Shown here: piece after piece, positions 19,442 to 32,300 of the stretch
Layout: every line of letters begins with the position of its first letter
How positions within the stretch are numbered: position 1 is the first letter of the stretch
Source: Bolinopsis microptera
Lineage: Eukaryota; Ctenophora; Tentaculata; Lobata; Bolinopsidae
NCBI RefSeq assembly: GCF_026151205.1
Contig: NC_087076.1
Location: 5,446,902-5,510,901 of the forward strand
Length of the DNA: 64,000 bases
Direction of reading: 5' to 3'
The notes under the pieces: model-generated
Told to the model about the DNA's origin: nothing
What the model saw: only the letters and a program-made list of their open reading frames with translations
The model's database searches: none
Program-made: the position numbers and the translations under genes

Positions 19442-21202
19442 GTTAGTATCCTATTTATTTAAATTAGTTTCTATATTCTTTGATTTTATTTTACCATGTA
19501 GAGTTTTATAAGGGAAGCGTAAACCTGCTGTTTAATTTCCCAAAGTCCCACCTTGACAGGAATTGTGTGCTTCATCTGTGTACAGATTCCCAGGAGATAA
19601 TCTGAATAGAACTTGTGAACCAATGGTTATGTTTGCTGTATGTGTCCGCTAAACTAAGTTAGAACAGGATTTGCATAGTGGAGGGGCAATGAGCAGGTGA
19701 ACTAAACGTTTTTTGGCAAAGGCGAAATATTTTCCCCCTGGGTTCACGAATGTGTGAAATGACCAAAATGAACAAAAATAAACTGAAAAAATGAACGTGT
19801 CCCAGATGCCCTGTCCCTGTGCGTACATTGGTATGTAATACATTGTGTCCCCTGGAAAAAGCTGGTCTAATGTTCACAAAGCTTCTGGGCAATGTTTCCC
19901 TTTTCGTTCAAGTATCTTGAAAATTTTTGGAAACATTTGAACCAACGTTAAAGCAATATTTTTGGCTGTATTTATCCCTGAACTGAATTGGAATTGATTC
20001 AACCGTTTTCAGCTCATTCAGAGGATTCTAGGAAAATACTAATTGTTCTGTTCTTTTGTTCATTTATAAACCAGGGAATATTTTACACTTTCTGAGTGGC
20101 TAAAAAGTTAGTGTACTGCCCATACCATACAAATCATCCAACCAGTCCAGGATACATATAGCAAAAAAAGGTGTTTCAAAGTTGGTTTAATCTGGTTCAA
20201 TGTGTCCAATATGTGTCGGATTTCATGGAAATTCCAGATTTCAGAATTTCCCCACCAAAGATAATCTTGGTGCCATTTTTTTCCCTCTAGTAAATTTTTA
20301 CTCCCTTTAAAAAACATTCCTGCTGCGAATAAGAGCCACATATATTACTCCAAAATTGGTATTAACAATTGAAACTCCTCATGCTGGATTCTAGCAACCT
20401 ATTTCAACAACCTACCCCCCCCCCCCCCACTATGAAACATCCTGACTATGGGCCAATGCAGCAATAAATTTCCGTAGGTCCAGGGCCCCCAGAATTAATG
20501 CTTCCAATATATTTTATTTGTTGCCACCTGCAGCATATTCAGCTTTATGCTGCACTGCATTCATGAAACAGTGCGCATACTAATATCCTATGTATTCTAT
20601 CCATGAGTTGTTTGGAGGCCTTATATGGAGATCTTCCAATCAAAGACTTTTCGAAGAATTGTTCATCATAATCTGTTATTTTTTATGAAGAGAGACCTGC
20701 GTTTTAGAAATCTCCATATGATTAATGAACTCCAGGCACGTACCTATTTCAGAATGGTCTGGACAATTTGCTGAGCCATATTGGCATGGGCCAGGGGTCA
20801 TCACTGTCAATTGCCTATTTGATCTATGAAATTCTCAATTTAAGCTCTCAAAAATAGTTGGAAGGTGGCGAATATTATTCTATTTTGGATTTTTATATGA
20901 GCTTCATTATATTTATGTGATGGCAGAATGTGTTTTTTTCTCTAAATTCACCACTTAACAAAAATAGCTATCATTCAACTCCTCCCCACTGGAATTTTTA
21001 CTGTACAATTAAAAATTATTATCAATTGTGTAATTTTGTGGGATCATATTATCTACACACTTAATTCCTACCCCCGATAAATCATTCTTCAGATTGTCTT
21101 GTTAGATCATTAGTGCAACAGCAAAAAACAATTGTGCATGTTTTAGCAACATCATCAGCACGTTTAATTCAATCCACTAACACAGCTCCTTTATATTTCC
21201 AG
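19442..21202. other. Probable intron, copy 1
   Basis: No exon supported. It includes a run of about 16 C (20406-20421) present in both copy 1 and copy 2 (about 42313-42328), hence real, and AT-rich sequence. Small frames on both strands are broken differently in copy 2 and are not believed. The copy 2 equivalent is 41337-43087. Confidence 0.4.
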
Positions 21203-21396
21203 TATCATACTCTTGACCAGCTCGTTCTACAACAAAACAACCAGCACCAACGCTCCGACCCGTACGTACTAGAGTCTGACAATGCCATGGTAATACGCCC
21301 GACATGTGGACTCCTATCACAACATGAGTACAAGTCTCGCTCTGCAGGTACTTTGCCTGGTCTCACGGAAAACCGAACACATGAGTTCAGAAACAG
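21203..21396 (+). CDS. Second exon of an unrecognised gene, copy 1
   Basis: Lies between acceptor TTATATTTCCAG and donor GTATTTTT. Copies 1 and 2 (43088-43278) together support a frame with NDLTSSFYNKTTSTNCSDRT, DVDSYHNMWNKSRSAVNCSV and KTEHYEFRNR, rich in Asn, Ser and Thr with several potential N-glycosylation sites. No family recognised. It is probably from the same gene as the exon at 19298, since strand and style agree, but no further exons were identified before the unit ends. Confidence 0.4.
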
Positions 21397-22060
21397 GGTA
21401 TTTTTTCTAAAATTTTTATTTTTTAATTTTTTCAGATAATCCGTTCTTTCTTGTCACGTGATTTAAAGTGTGTTTTATGGCTTCCTTCCAGCTTTGGAAT
21501 CCGCTGTTCGGGTTGTTTTTCCACTTTAAAAATTAGGAAATTTCTTTTATTTATCCCTCCTTTATGAGTATTATAAAGGAGCAATAATTTGCAGACGGAC
21601 GATGTTATCAGTGTTTGATGAACACCAGACGACAGACCATGTAGCCCTTACTGTAATCGAGTGTAACAAGCGGATACGAGGCCCGGTTTAAACTCTTTAA
21701 GGAACCGTCCAGGGGAGCCGTAAGATTTGTTGGACAGTTGCAGATATTATGTGCCGTGACAAACCGTACCCGTAATCATCTCACGTTGCGTGTGCAGGTT
21801 TCTTATCTCGATATCGTATCATGACGTTATCGGAAAGCTTTAGAAAGACATAATCTTAATTTAGATAAATCAGGAGTATTAGTCATTCATCTACTGTCCG
21901 CCATCCTGCATCCAGGATGTAGCAATATCACATTTCAGTGTGGGTATAATCTGTTTTGATTTTATTCTCACACTGGTGCGCTAAACCATCCTCAATGTTA
22001 CTGAGGTCGACCGAATTTATGAAAGTGAGAGGCTAGGGTTTATCTCAGTTTCTTGGAATA
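21397..22060. other. Non-coding end of unit, copy 1
   Basis: Nothing recognised. It runs without a break in composition into the first bases of copy 2, so the unit border is set only by where the window's own first base recurs. The equivalent in copy 2 is 43279-43927. Confidence 0.4.
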
Positions 22061-25000
22061 ATGATGGTTTGCTAACAGCTAAAATGGTTTTCCGTCCATT
22101 AATACTAATTAAACCAATATGATCGAATAGCCCGTAATAATTAGGTCCACAATTAGCAGGTTTCACCCACTTTTACCTATACCTGCTTCTGGCATGATCA
22201 ATGTGACAATTACTTTCCGGATACCGGCTAGATTTTAGGACTAACGTTTGGATTACTGATCACCAAAATGTTTCGCAAAGCTTATGTATAACACAGGTAT
22301 AATCCCACAATGCTAAATCCTAATTACAGAAATTCCAGTTGATTTCAGCCTTTGAACTATACTTTAACTGTAAACTGAAAACGGTCAATTCTCAGAATTA
22401 TCACATTTACTGTGAACACACTTAATTTTAACCAACCTTTCCACTCTCCAGGGTTTGCCGTGTGCGACCTAGCAGATTCCGATAGAACTGCACAGCTCTA
22501 AACTGGTGTGTCAAATTTGGGTGTGGTCATACCCTGTCGAGTTGTAACCGGTTTCTAGCGATGACTATTGGGGTCTCTCTCGGTCCTTATTATTTTCTAT
22601 TCCTTATCTGGAAATACAGATTAACATCACTACCGTGACATCATCCACGAACTCCAGAACGCGAGGGACCTTTCTGCTTTCTACTTCATAGACGGAACTG
22701 GGTTTCTTATCTTTCTCTTCATGTTCATGGTTTTATTTCTCGATATAATGTTAAGGTTATTTTGGTTTTACGTTATCAGATTACATGCCTAAATTTAAAA
22801 TTTTAAACGTTTACCCAACGTCCGGATTTTCTTGAACTTGATTAAGCAGGAATATTTACTCGAGAAAATTGTTTTAAAGTTTCAAGGCTCTGCACTGAGA
22901 AGTGCTTATTTTGTTTTGCAACAAAGACTGATTTAACTACTAACAAAGTAAGTTTATATCTTTATGCTTTGACACAAAGGACAACTCAATTTATGAGAAT
23001 TTTTATTCTCAAAGAAAGGCTCAGGCACTATTTTTATAACTATGATTGAATTTGATATGCTTAGAAAATAATCCAGCCCATCACGAAATATTGTCACAAC
23101 ACAGAGAATTTTCGAATTTTAAAATTTATTTGTTATCGCAACTTCTGGTTAACAGTTAATAAATGAAGTTATCCGATTAACAAAAGGTAATTAAGTAAAT
23201 TATAAGCTGCCGTAAAACACCACGAATAATAACGAATTAGTTCGTGACAATTCAGTCACTGCAAACTAGTTCGACGTGCGCTTGTGGTTCAAGATTTTAA
23301 GATTATTTGATTTTTGATGAGTTAAGAGTGGATTACGTTGTAATAAAATAAGAAGTTTTATTTATCGATAGCAATTTTAAAACAGTGAGCTGGACTCGAT
23401 TGCTTGAACTTGAAATTTATATCACTTTTTCGTCAACACTATTCAAGTTTACATGGCAAAATATCCTTGAGTACAAATGGTAATTGGTTTTTTAATTAAT
23501 TTGATTTTGCTCCGATAACCTAGCATCTGTTTCCAGTTTTTGACTAAAACATAATGAATCATACCCGTTATAGCCCGTCACGTGTCCAAGTCAAGCGTAA
23601 AGAACCAAATTCTAGAAACAACGGACACAAGTATTTGCCTACTCTGTTTTCATAAATTTCAAATTCTTCTCCCCAAATTCTCGAATGCAGAAGAAAGTAC
23701 GACCCCACGCGGCCGCCAGAACCCTTTTTCGTTGATACAATTATTACATTGTAGCCCGGAATTAAGTTATCCGATCACATCAGATCCCAGTGTGCAAGCT
23801 CACTGGCAACGACAAATCTCGACTCTCTCCTCATCCCTCCCTCTTAGTTTCCTGAAAGTTTCTGGCCCGTTGATTATTTTCATCGTAATTACATCAAATT
23901 TATCCCATGATTCAATATGGGCATTATTTATCAGAAATTCATTTTTTTGACCTCTGGGAAAGCTACTTTTCCAGCTGTGGACAACAGATGAATATAATAT
24001 AAAGATTTGGATGATTATACTAGAACTGTAACATTATTTTAACCATGACGACCATACATAAAATATACATAACATATTGATACTGGGACAGAGAGAGAGA
24101 GAGATAATAGCCCTTATTATATGATCCTATCGCCATGCACATAATATTTAGTGAATTATTTCCCATTCAACTGAACAAACGTTTTAAATTTAGCCCTGTG
24201 TCCGCCCTCCTCTCTCTCTCCCTCTCTCCTCTCACTCTCTCTCTGCAGAAGAGGTTGAGTGAACCCTTGCTCCTTTGAAGAAATTGGCTGGCCTGGCTGT
24301 GGGGCGTGGGACCGCCGCCTCAGCTTCTCCAGCCTTCATGTTTTCGCTTTGTCGATAGTTTAGATTGGTGTAGTCTCAAATTCCTAAATTTTACCGGCCG
24401 ATCGATTAAATTTAGTATGACGAACGAGCGTGGACTGGATTAGTTATTTCCGCTTTCTCCAACGATACAATTACGCTTTATGATCGTCCCTTATCATGAT
24501 GAATCCCCGAATCTGAACCGCTAATCTTGCCTACTGACTACTCGCTACAGTTAGCCCACAGTGCACTACTATTTGATTCAACTCCTGTTTTAATACCCTC
24601 TCGTTAGCGCACCAATTAGAGTACGTTTCTTGTAAACTACTGCTCAGCTGTAGGTTGACCGTTAGAGTCGGTTGTCCAGCTGGTAAGTAACTCCAGCTAC
24701 TTTTGCCGTCAGAACACGACAAGTGGTCCAGAACTCTCCCAGGAGCAACCGAGGCTGTGTTTTAATTATTTTAGATACCGATCACCATTACACGTATATT
24801 ATAACATACGGCACGGTTAATGCTCTTTTTGGATTGGTTGCCAACAGTTGGAACGGGGTACACCAATTCGAGTTCTAAACTACCCTAATCTAATATTCCT
24901 AAAAATTTCGACAGTCCCGACATTGAATGGGTGTTTGACGCAATCCAACTCTCAGGTGCAAATTTGCCGTTTTAGTAACGGTGTTTTGACGGCAAGATTG

Positions 25001-25658
25001 GTTCAACGTTTAATTTTGTTTTATGCCGAAAGGTCAGAATAATAACGTCCTAAGAATTGGGCAAGTATATTATTATCAACTATCGGCTATTTATTCCGAC
25101 TAGTTTTATCTGTCGTGAGGTGGCGTAGACTGTGTTCAACACAGAGCTCATTTATAAATATTACTTAGTTTTTTGATTGGGCAGTCCCCTGATACACGGT
25201 ACTAGTTCTTCTTCTAGGTCTTCTAGAATAAAGTAATACCGCTTATAGACACTGGCACCCCATCTGCACGTGCTACTGCTATATATTTACTATATATAGC
25301 CTACCTAGCAGCCGCTATTAATTTATAGTAAGAAACCGACTTATTGTACGAGGCGGGTAATTATAAACATGTGCGCCCTGGTACTAAAAGCCTGAACTGT
25401 GTACACTGCTTACAGATATGTGCGAACTACTTTTAACTATAATAATACTATAGCGTTGTTCCTTCCTTGACGAAGGTTTCATTTTTTCTATTATTTCCCA
25501 GTTAACAGGTCGTGTAAATTAATTAATTCAGTTGTTTTGCAAGTTATATAAGCAACGATTATACTATGATGATATTGTACTTTACAACTGTGATTCACTT
25601 AAGGCTCCCCCAAATTAATTTAATGAAGAATAATGTAAAAGCTCTGATTATTTTCAGG
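22061..25658. other. Non-coding stretch ahead of GPCR-A, copy 2
   Basis: Counterpart of 1-3581. It has a GA run at about 24090-24104 and a CT tract at about 24205-24246. No conserved frame was found. Confidence 0.5.
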
Positions 25659-26642
25659 ATGAGCAAAAGTTCGTGTACCCTTTGGAGTTTTCAGATGTGT
25701 TTCCAGTTGGTTTGGAAACCAATGTGTTTATTCAGTTATATTTGGAAATGTTTTTGTCCTTATGCGACATTAGGCTAAGGCCATAAAGGCTGGACAAAAG
25801 TCCAATCTGGATAATCAAGACCTAGCAGTAGCGTATAATTGTAACTGTGTCCCCTTGTCCTGATGCCTATGATCCACATTCCAATATGGGAAAACTGTTC
25901 CACGCACAAGTCTTTGGAGCACCTTCACACGTTTTTTTTGGATCGCTACCTGTTTACGTTCTTTGTGGCTAATCTTTTCCTTGTGACATGTCTTGCTCTC
26001 AACAAGTTGATGAATGTGTATTCCTTTGAGGAACTTGGATACAACCAGAAGTCAAAGAATCAAGCGTAACCATGTCCACGGTTATGGACAGCGTAGTACC
26101 AGACTCAGATTGCGTACGGACTTCAAGATGGTTTCTTACACATCAGTCATACACTGTATCTTGAGAAAGATTACTTGATCTGTAGAGTTAGGCGAATGCG
26201 TAGTTATATATAACGGAACTGATAAAATAGGTGACACAAGGGAATAATTCATTTTTCATTACGGGAATCTTTAATGCACTACTGCGTTACATTAGTTACT
26301 TTAAACACTGTTTTAGTGGATCTAATGCGATTATAAATCAAATTCACATATATAAGAGTACCTTCTGAACGGTTAATTTTAGTGACAACTGGATTCTTAG
26401 CATCCAGTCTTCCCTACTTCATTTATCAATAACCTGAGTCAGGAACAAAAACACAATATACGAGATAGCTTGGCGATATGTTTTCTCATCTCCTGGATCA
26501 ACCCGTTCAAATATTTGGTTAGTTAATCCTATAAATCCTACCTTCAAAGAGAATTCGCAAAGAAGAAACAACTGTGTTGAAACAAAGATCGTCAGTTTCG
26601 GCAGGCCCCCAGAAACCAGCAACTAGCACGAGGAACAAATAG
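25659..26642 (+). CDS. Class A GPCR, paralogue A, copy 2 (indel-broken)
   Basis: The start MSKSSCT is intact here after TTTTCAGG. Readable pieces include WKPMCLFSYI before TM1, FFVANLFLVTCLALNKLM for TM3, and REFAKKKL after TM7. The stop follows an EPATSKSK-like end. Different frameshifts from copies 1 and 3 show that the breaks are not inherited. Length and layout are as described for copy 1; the next gene is paralogue B 1.5 kb downstream. Confidence 0.82.
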
Positions 26643-28163
26643 AGATGTAGCAGGGCAAGGTAACCTACTGAATCCATAACCGACCAAACGGCAAACCCCT
26701 ACGCTAAATAAATAATAGCTGGGTAGGGTCGCAAAACTCAACAAGAAATTCCAGAGCCGTTGTATTGTCAGAACATTATCATGTCAGATGTTCTCCTGAC
26801 ATTATCCTAATATTTGTGTGGAGATATCGGAACGGAACAGTGCAGATATCAGTACGATAACCCGTCAAGGGTTACTTACCGACGCGAGGGCTAACTAGTT
26901 CCAAACCGCGAGAGAGACAAGAAAAAAGAAAAAAAGGAAGAAAAAAAAAGAGGAATGGTGTTCGAAATGAAGCTATGCATTGTTCTCGACCGGCTTCTTT
27001 CTTCAATCTGCATTAACAAAGTCCTTCTCTCTTTACCATGATATAATACTTTTGCTTTACAGAACTTAGTCGTTTTTCTAATCAGAGAGGCGTTTTATGA
27101 ATACTTTGTATAGAGTGCTTCCTGTAATTATTAGATTAGTTATGGTAGTGAGAGAACTATGTCAAGCTATCATGTGATATGACACGAGATTAATTATTAA
27201 TTATACGAAATAGATCAATAGGAACTTATGTTAATCAATTAATTATTTCGATAATGTTTTGTTTCAAACTAATACTAATTTACAAGTTGCTCCAACCTTA
27301 TTGTTTTAGTTTTTCTAGGTGAAAGCATGGAATATCACAAGTGATATATCAAACGTAGAAAGCAACGATTGTTTATTAACTATTATACCGTGTACCCTAT
27401 AACCTTAGTCAAACAATCACATCATCACGCTAAATGAGGAGGAGAAAAGAGCTAAATGGATCAGTTTGTATTTAAATAGTTTTCAGTATGTTGATAAACA
27501 GAAACAGTTCCTTAGCAAATTAGCACATTCCAAACCACACATCACTAATAACTTCTTATATAAAATAATAACATTAGTTCTGGTTAAAATAGCATAAAAC
27601 AGATTTAAACAGTGAATTGGACCAGGTGCAAAGAAATTATAAGCTGCTAAAGTTCACGTATCGTATATAATGCTCAATTGACGTCTAGTCTTTATTTGCA
27701 GGTTAAACTGTTTTGTAGTTCGATGCTTTGTCTTAAAACCCACCCTCTTGTGGATAAACAAACTCTATTTGCTGGCCACTATATAATAATCGCATGAAAT
27801 AAAATTTAGCCTCTTTGAAACGCTTCGTGTTGTTAATTCTCAAAATGTATCCAACTGAAGATCAGACGACAGCGTGATTAGATCTTTGATTATAATTTAA
27901 AAATCAATAATTTTATAATTACAGTTTAGTTGCACAAACTAACGCACTCCTTATTGTAATTATTAAAATAAGGTCCATACTTTCTATTAAATAGATGGTC
28001 AATAATACTTCACGATGATAAGTGTGAATTCTTACTAGCACATTTATAAGGTGTTTTGCGATACAGAGGCATGCGATGGAAATTTTTGTTTATATAATCA
28101 CCCATTGGTTCATAATGAAAAACAGAATAAGGTAAACTGTCGATTATTTTCAGGATTAGCATA
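26643..28163. other. Intergenic region between the GPCRs, copy 2
   Basis: Counterpart of 4578-6127. The purine-rich tract lies at about 26907-26957. No exon supported. Confidence 0.5.
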
Positions 28164-29139
28164 ATGTTTTTCGGAGCATATATTTCAGTTTAAATGTGGG
28201 AACCGATCTGCTTTATTTTGGCAATTTTGTGAAATATGTTTGTCCTTTATTCCACCACTGGTCACAGTGCCATAAACTGGACAAAATGTCAATCTGATAA
28301 TCAATAGAACCTAGCAGTAGCGGATATTGGTTACTGTGTCTTGGTTCTGATGCCTAGATCATCATTCCAATAATTGGAGAACTGTTCCACGCTCAAGTCT
28401 TTGTGAGCACCTTCTATGACGTTTTTTTGAGCGACCTGTTTATCGTTCTTTGTCTGGCTAATCTTTCCTTGTGAATGTCTTGTCTCATCACAAGTTGATG
28501 AGATGTGTATTTTCTCTTTGAGGAACCTTGATCCTACAAGACGTCAAAGAATCGAGCGTAACTAAATCTACGGTTTTGGTCAGCATAAGTACCACACTCT
28601 AGATGCGGACGGACTTCAGATGGTTTTTTTACACATCAGTCAACACTGAGTGACTAAATGGTATCTTGGAGCCTCAGATGAGGCAATGCATATGTGAATA
28701 TGAAGGACCTGAAAATTAGGCGACACAAGGGAGATATTCATTTCATCAACGATTAATCAGCATTTGTTAATGCACTACCTTGCGTTACATTAGTTGCTTT
28801 AAAAACACTGTTTTAGTGATCTTTGCGATCTTTAAATCAAATTCCGCAATAAACATTAAAGCTTGCTGCAGTTGTTTTTCGTAACACCGGTTCTTGATTT
28901 TCAAATTATTCTTACTTTATCTCTGTTATGCCATAATCGCCACAAACGACTGGCGTTCGAACGAAGTATTGGGCAATATGCTTTCATCATCTTGGATTAA
29001 TCCGTTTATATATTTGGTAGTCACGCCAACGTTCAGAGATTTCACTAAGAAGAAACTACTACTCTGTGTGGAAACGAAGATCATCAGTTCGGCAGTACCC
29101 TTGAACAGCTCAGAAACTATTAAAACGACGATATTTTGA
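28164..29139 (+). CDS. Class A GPCR, paralogue B, copy 2 (indel-broken)
   Basis: The C-terminal third is open without a break (28894-29139) and gives the clearest view of TM7: SSWINPFIYLVVTPTFRDF, then KKKLLLCVETKIISSAV and the terminal SSETIKTTIF. The NPxxY motif is intact. TM1 to TM4 are shifted by indels but recognisable against copies 1 and 3. Its start ATG is intact after the TTTTCAGG acceptor. Confidence 0.88.
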
Positions 29140-29377
29140 CAATAACAGTTCAAACAGTGTCCTTAAAACCACTAAACCTTTTCCATCTCATGCTGAAGAT
29201 AGTCGATTTGTAGAAGCAAGAGGAAGGTTACAGATTCATAACAATGTTAAGACTCCACATTATTTGATATTCCGCAGACACTTTACTAGTGATATTTAGG
29301 TTATTAATATGTACCCTAATTCGTCAAATTTTCGAAGAATTTGTCCGCGAATTTAAGATAGTTCCATAATTACTCAC

Positions 29378-32300
29378 AAGTTTAAGAGAAATGAGTTTGT
29401 CAGAAAGATTCCTCGATATCCAGCCTTTACGTTGGAATAAGATTCTACCATTCTTTCCAGTTGAGTCTGCTATCAGTGGAATTTCCGTCACATTCCTCCA
29501 GTTTAGCCTCTGTCCCGCAGGCTTCTCTGTCCGACTGGACAACTTGGCTTCTCCAGAGTACTTCATATGTTCAAATTCGCTGAATTTGGGCCTGGAATTG
29601 AATGAAATCAGATATAGTCATGTATAGTATTTAAAACAGCGTTAAGTCCGCACTGAACTAATGGAACTGGACTAGTTTGTCTCAGTTTACTGAAGTCTTG
29701 GAGTAAAGGCATAATATTGCACGGTGAAGTGTCTGATAAGTTTTGCTGTAACGGGAATCAGAAAGATGAACGGCATTTTAAATATATATTTTTACCTTCT
29801 CCTCTCGGAGTCTGAGAAGAGTCTTCCTCGTTATCGAACTTCAGTTTCTCGAGAATGTCTCATGGTCTCTTCCTTGTAGCAGGAATCTTTGAAACCACTT
29901 CCTGTAAGACAAATGTGAAAAGCCATTCCTACATTCCATCCACGTTATAATTAACCTGATCGTGAGGAACTACTAGGACAAAAACAAAAACAAAATATAC
30001 GGAATATAACACTTAAGATTATTTATTTCACGGACCCCGCGATACCTGAATATCAGAGACACGAGTAGCCACCTTAATTTTGTGCCTCGCCTCTCGTATC
30101 CCATTATCTTCCTTCCTGCTCCTCTCCCAGAGATCAGTTTCCTTTCCTGTCTACTCCAGCGACTTCCTCATGTGTATAACTTACCTAGCCATCTGTGAGA
30201 TATCTAACGTGAGTTTATATTTCTCAGAGTATTTGGTACACATTTCAATCTAATCTAAAATCTTTCAATAAGACGTATAATTTATTTCGAGATTCGACCT
30301 TTTACCCTCTTTCCAACTTTCTCAGCAGTTCTTCTTCTCGCAGCTTGTTTCTGTATTCGAACAGGCCTTTCCCTTTCCTTCTTGTCTTGTTGCAGTTTCC
30401 ATCCTAAGAGAAATCAAGAGTTATCATAAAATCATCGAAGAACTATTTACAGACAACAAGAGTATGACATATTGAGGTACAATTACAACTTCATGGAATC
30501 TAGCCCTAAATTTAGCAACAACAAAAAAAAACGCGAAATGTACCTGGTATGTCCAGCTCATCCATGCACTGTCCTTTAGCAAGCATCAGCCGTCACTTGT
30601 TTCATTGACAAAATCTCCTGATACCTCCTTCTTTTGTTCTTTATCATCATTGAAGTTTGTCAACATGGTTATCGACTCCAGCGTTCCTGGTGTACAATAT
30701 TGACGCTCAATACTGTGTAAACTCTTTACATTATAGGTACAAAGTCCATTGTTACGGCTTTTTAGTGAGACTTTTTCAGGCACGAGTAAAAAGCGAGCGA
30801 AGATTAAAATCGCAGCTTGATAAAAACCACTTACATCTGCCGTTTGTTAAAATCTGTTTGTAGGTGTTTTGAATGGTTAGAGCCTCGACACACTTGATGT
30901 TACCTTATCAAGGCGATTTCTCAGCTCTCTCAGTGATTGCGCACCCTCACTCTCTCCTGAGCTGCACGCCTGGCTCTGCTACTCGGCATCGTCCTTCATT
31001 TGCATCAGCTCTGTCTAAATTTGAACAAAATCTAGAGTATTAGTTAGGATCTAGCTATTCCGAATGTGATATTTGCGAATAGGTAGAGAACTGTCAAAGA
31101 ATCAAGATGTGATTTCAAAATAATATGAATAAACCTGGAGTTGCTGTATATTTCTTCTGTTTGAATTAGCTCTGTGACCAAAGAGCGTTATACTGTTTTA
31201 ATCAGCACACACACTTTCCTGTTCTGGTCATACTTTGTTATCACCTGTCTCCGTGACAATTTTGTGTAACAGAGAGAATTTAAAGATATTTTAAATTAAG
31301 AGCCATTATCCTCAATATCATAATTTACAATAAGACTAATTCACTGTACATAATGAATGGCTAAATTTAAAACTCTGTGAACAACTTTTAAGAAAAACAA
31401 GTAGAATTTATTGCTATTTCAATTCAACAGCATCTTCTATATGTTCCTATACTTAATAATACTAATAATTTTTTAGATGGCGTTGTTAGTTCGGATGACT
31501 CGCATGGTTTGCTGCAACCAGACTATCTACCCCTACCGAAGGATCGCTGAAGAACTGGACACCGTAATCCTTGTTACCAAATGCTCCTTCCTCGGCATTT
31601 GCTACTGGAATGTCGAGTTGACGAAGGACAGACAAGCTGCCTTGCTTGCTAACGGACTGTTGACAGGTATGACTTGGACATTAGAGATTCAAGAGACTAA
31701 ACTTTTGTCAGTTTGAGGATAAGAAACTACAGGAAATCATCAGCCTCCTTTTGTTTGATCAGAAGACAGGACGTCATGGTGGACTGGGTTCTTAATCAAC
31801 GCTCGTGTAAATCATTATTTCCGTTCATTTCATCAGATCAGCATCGAGTTGCTTTACATGGCTTTTGTTATTCCATCCAAGTTTGTTACACACAACCATG
31901 CAAAATGCTACGAATCGTGAACTGTTACAGTCCAAGCCAACCCAAAAACTTTATCAATCCGATGCTACGACCAGTATTACTGTAGCTTCAGGAAGCAATT
32001 AATGTGCCGGCAAGACATGAAATCTGGATCTAGGAGATTTCAATTCAAACTTGGCAAAAGGTCTGATCATGGAACTTTCAAATGGCCTTCATATGACACT
32101 GGAAGGCATGGCGTTGGAAGACGTAATGGAAAATGTGGGAGATATTGGATTTTCTTGTTTCTAATGTTTGTTTGCTGGCAAACACTGCATTTCGTCATTC
32201 CCATCGCATATAACCACAAGAACTGGTTGGTGAAAGACAAAAAGACAAATGAAGTCGCCCTATTTTTCTCAGATTGATTATGTTTTATGCCTCGGTCACG

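Larger units (their letters stand above)
1..22060 (+). repeat. 22-kb tandem unit, copy 1
   Basis: The first bases of the window realign with 22061 and again with 43928, and the order of every recognisable landmark is the same in each copy. Copy 1 holds GPCR-A (3582-4577), GPCR-B (6128-7104), ODAD3 on the minus strand (7345-13298) with a LINE in its intron, a MITE, a repeat cluster (14.4-17.0 kb), a palindrome (18134-18808) and two + strand exons (19298-19441, 21203-21396). Differences from copies 2 and 3 are mostly single-base indels spread evenly over exons, introns and repeats, which fits raw long-read error better than evolutionary divergence. The window starts at or near a unit border, so earlier copies may lie to the left. 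Confidence 0.95.

Noticed and set aside
20108-20341. 77-codon minus-strand frame with hydrophobic ends
   Set aside because: Broken at several places in copy 2, with no splice borders or family pattern.
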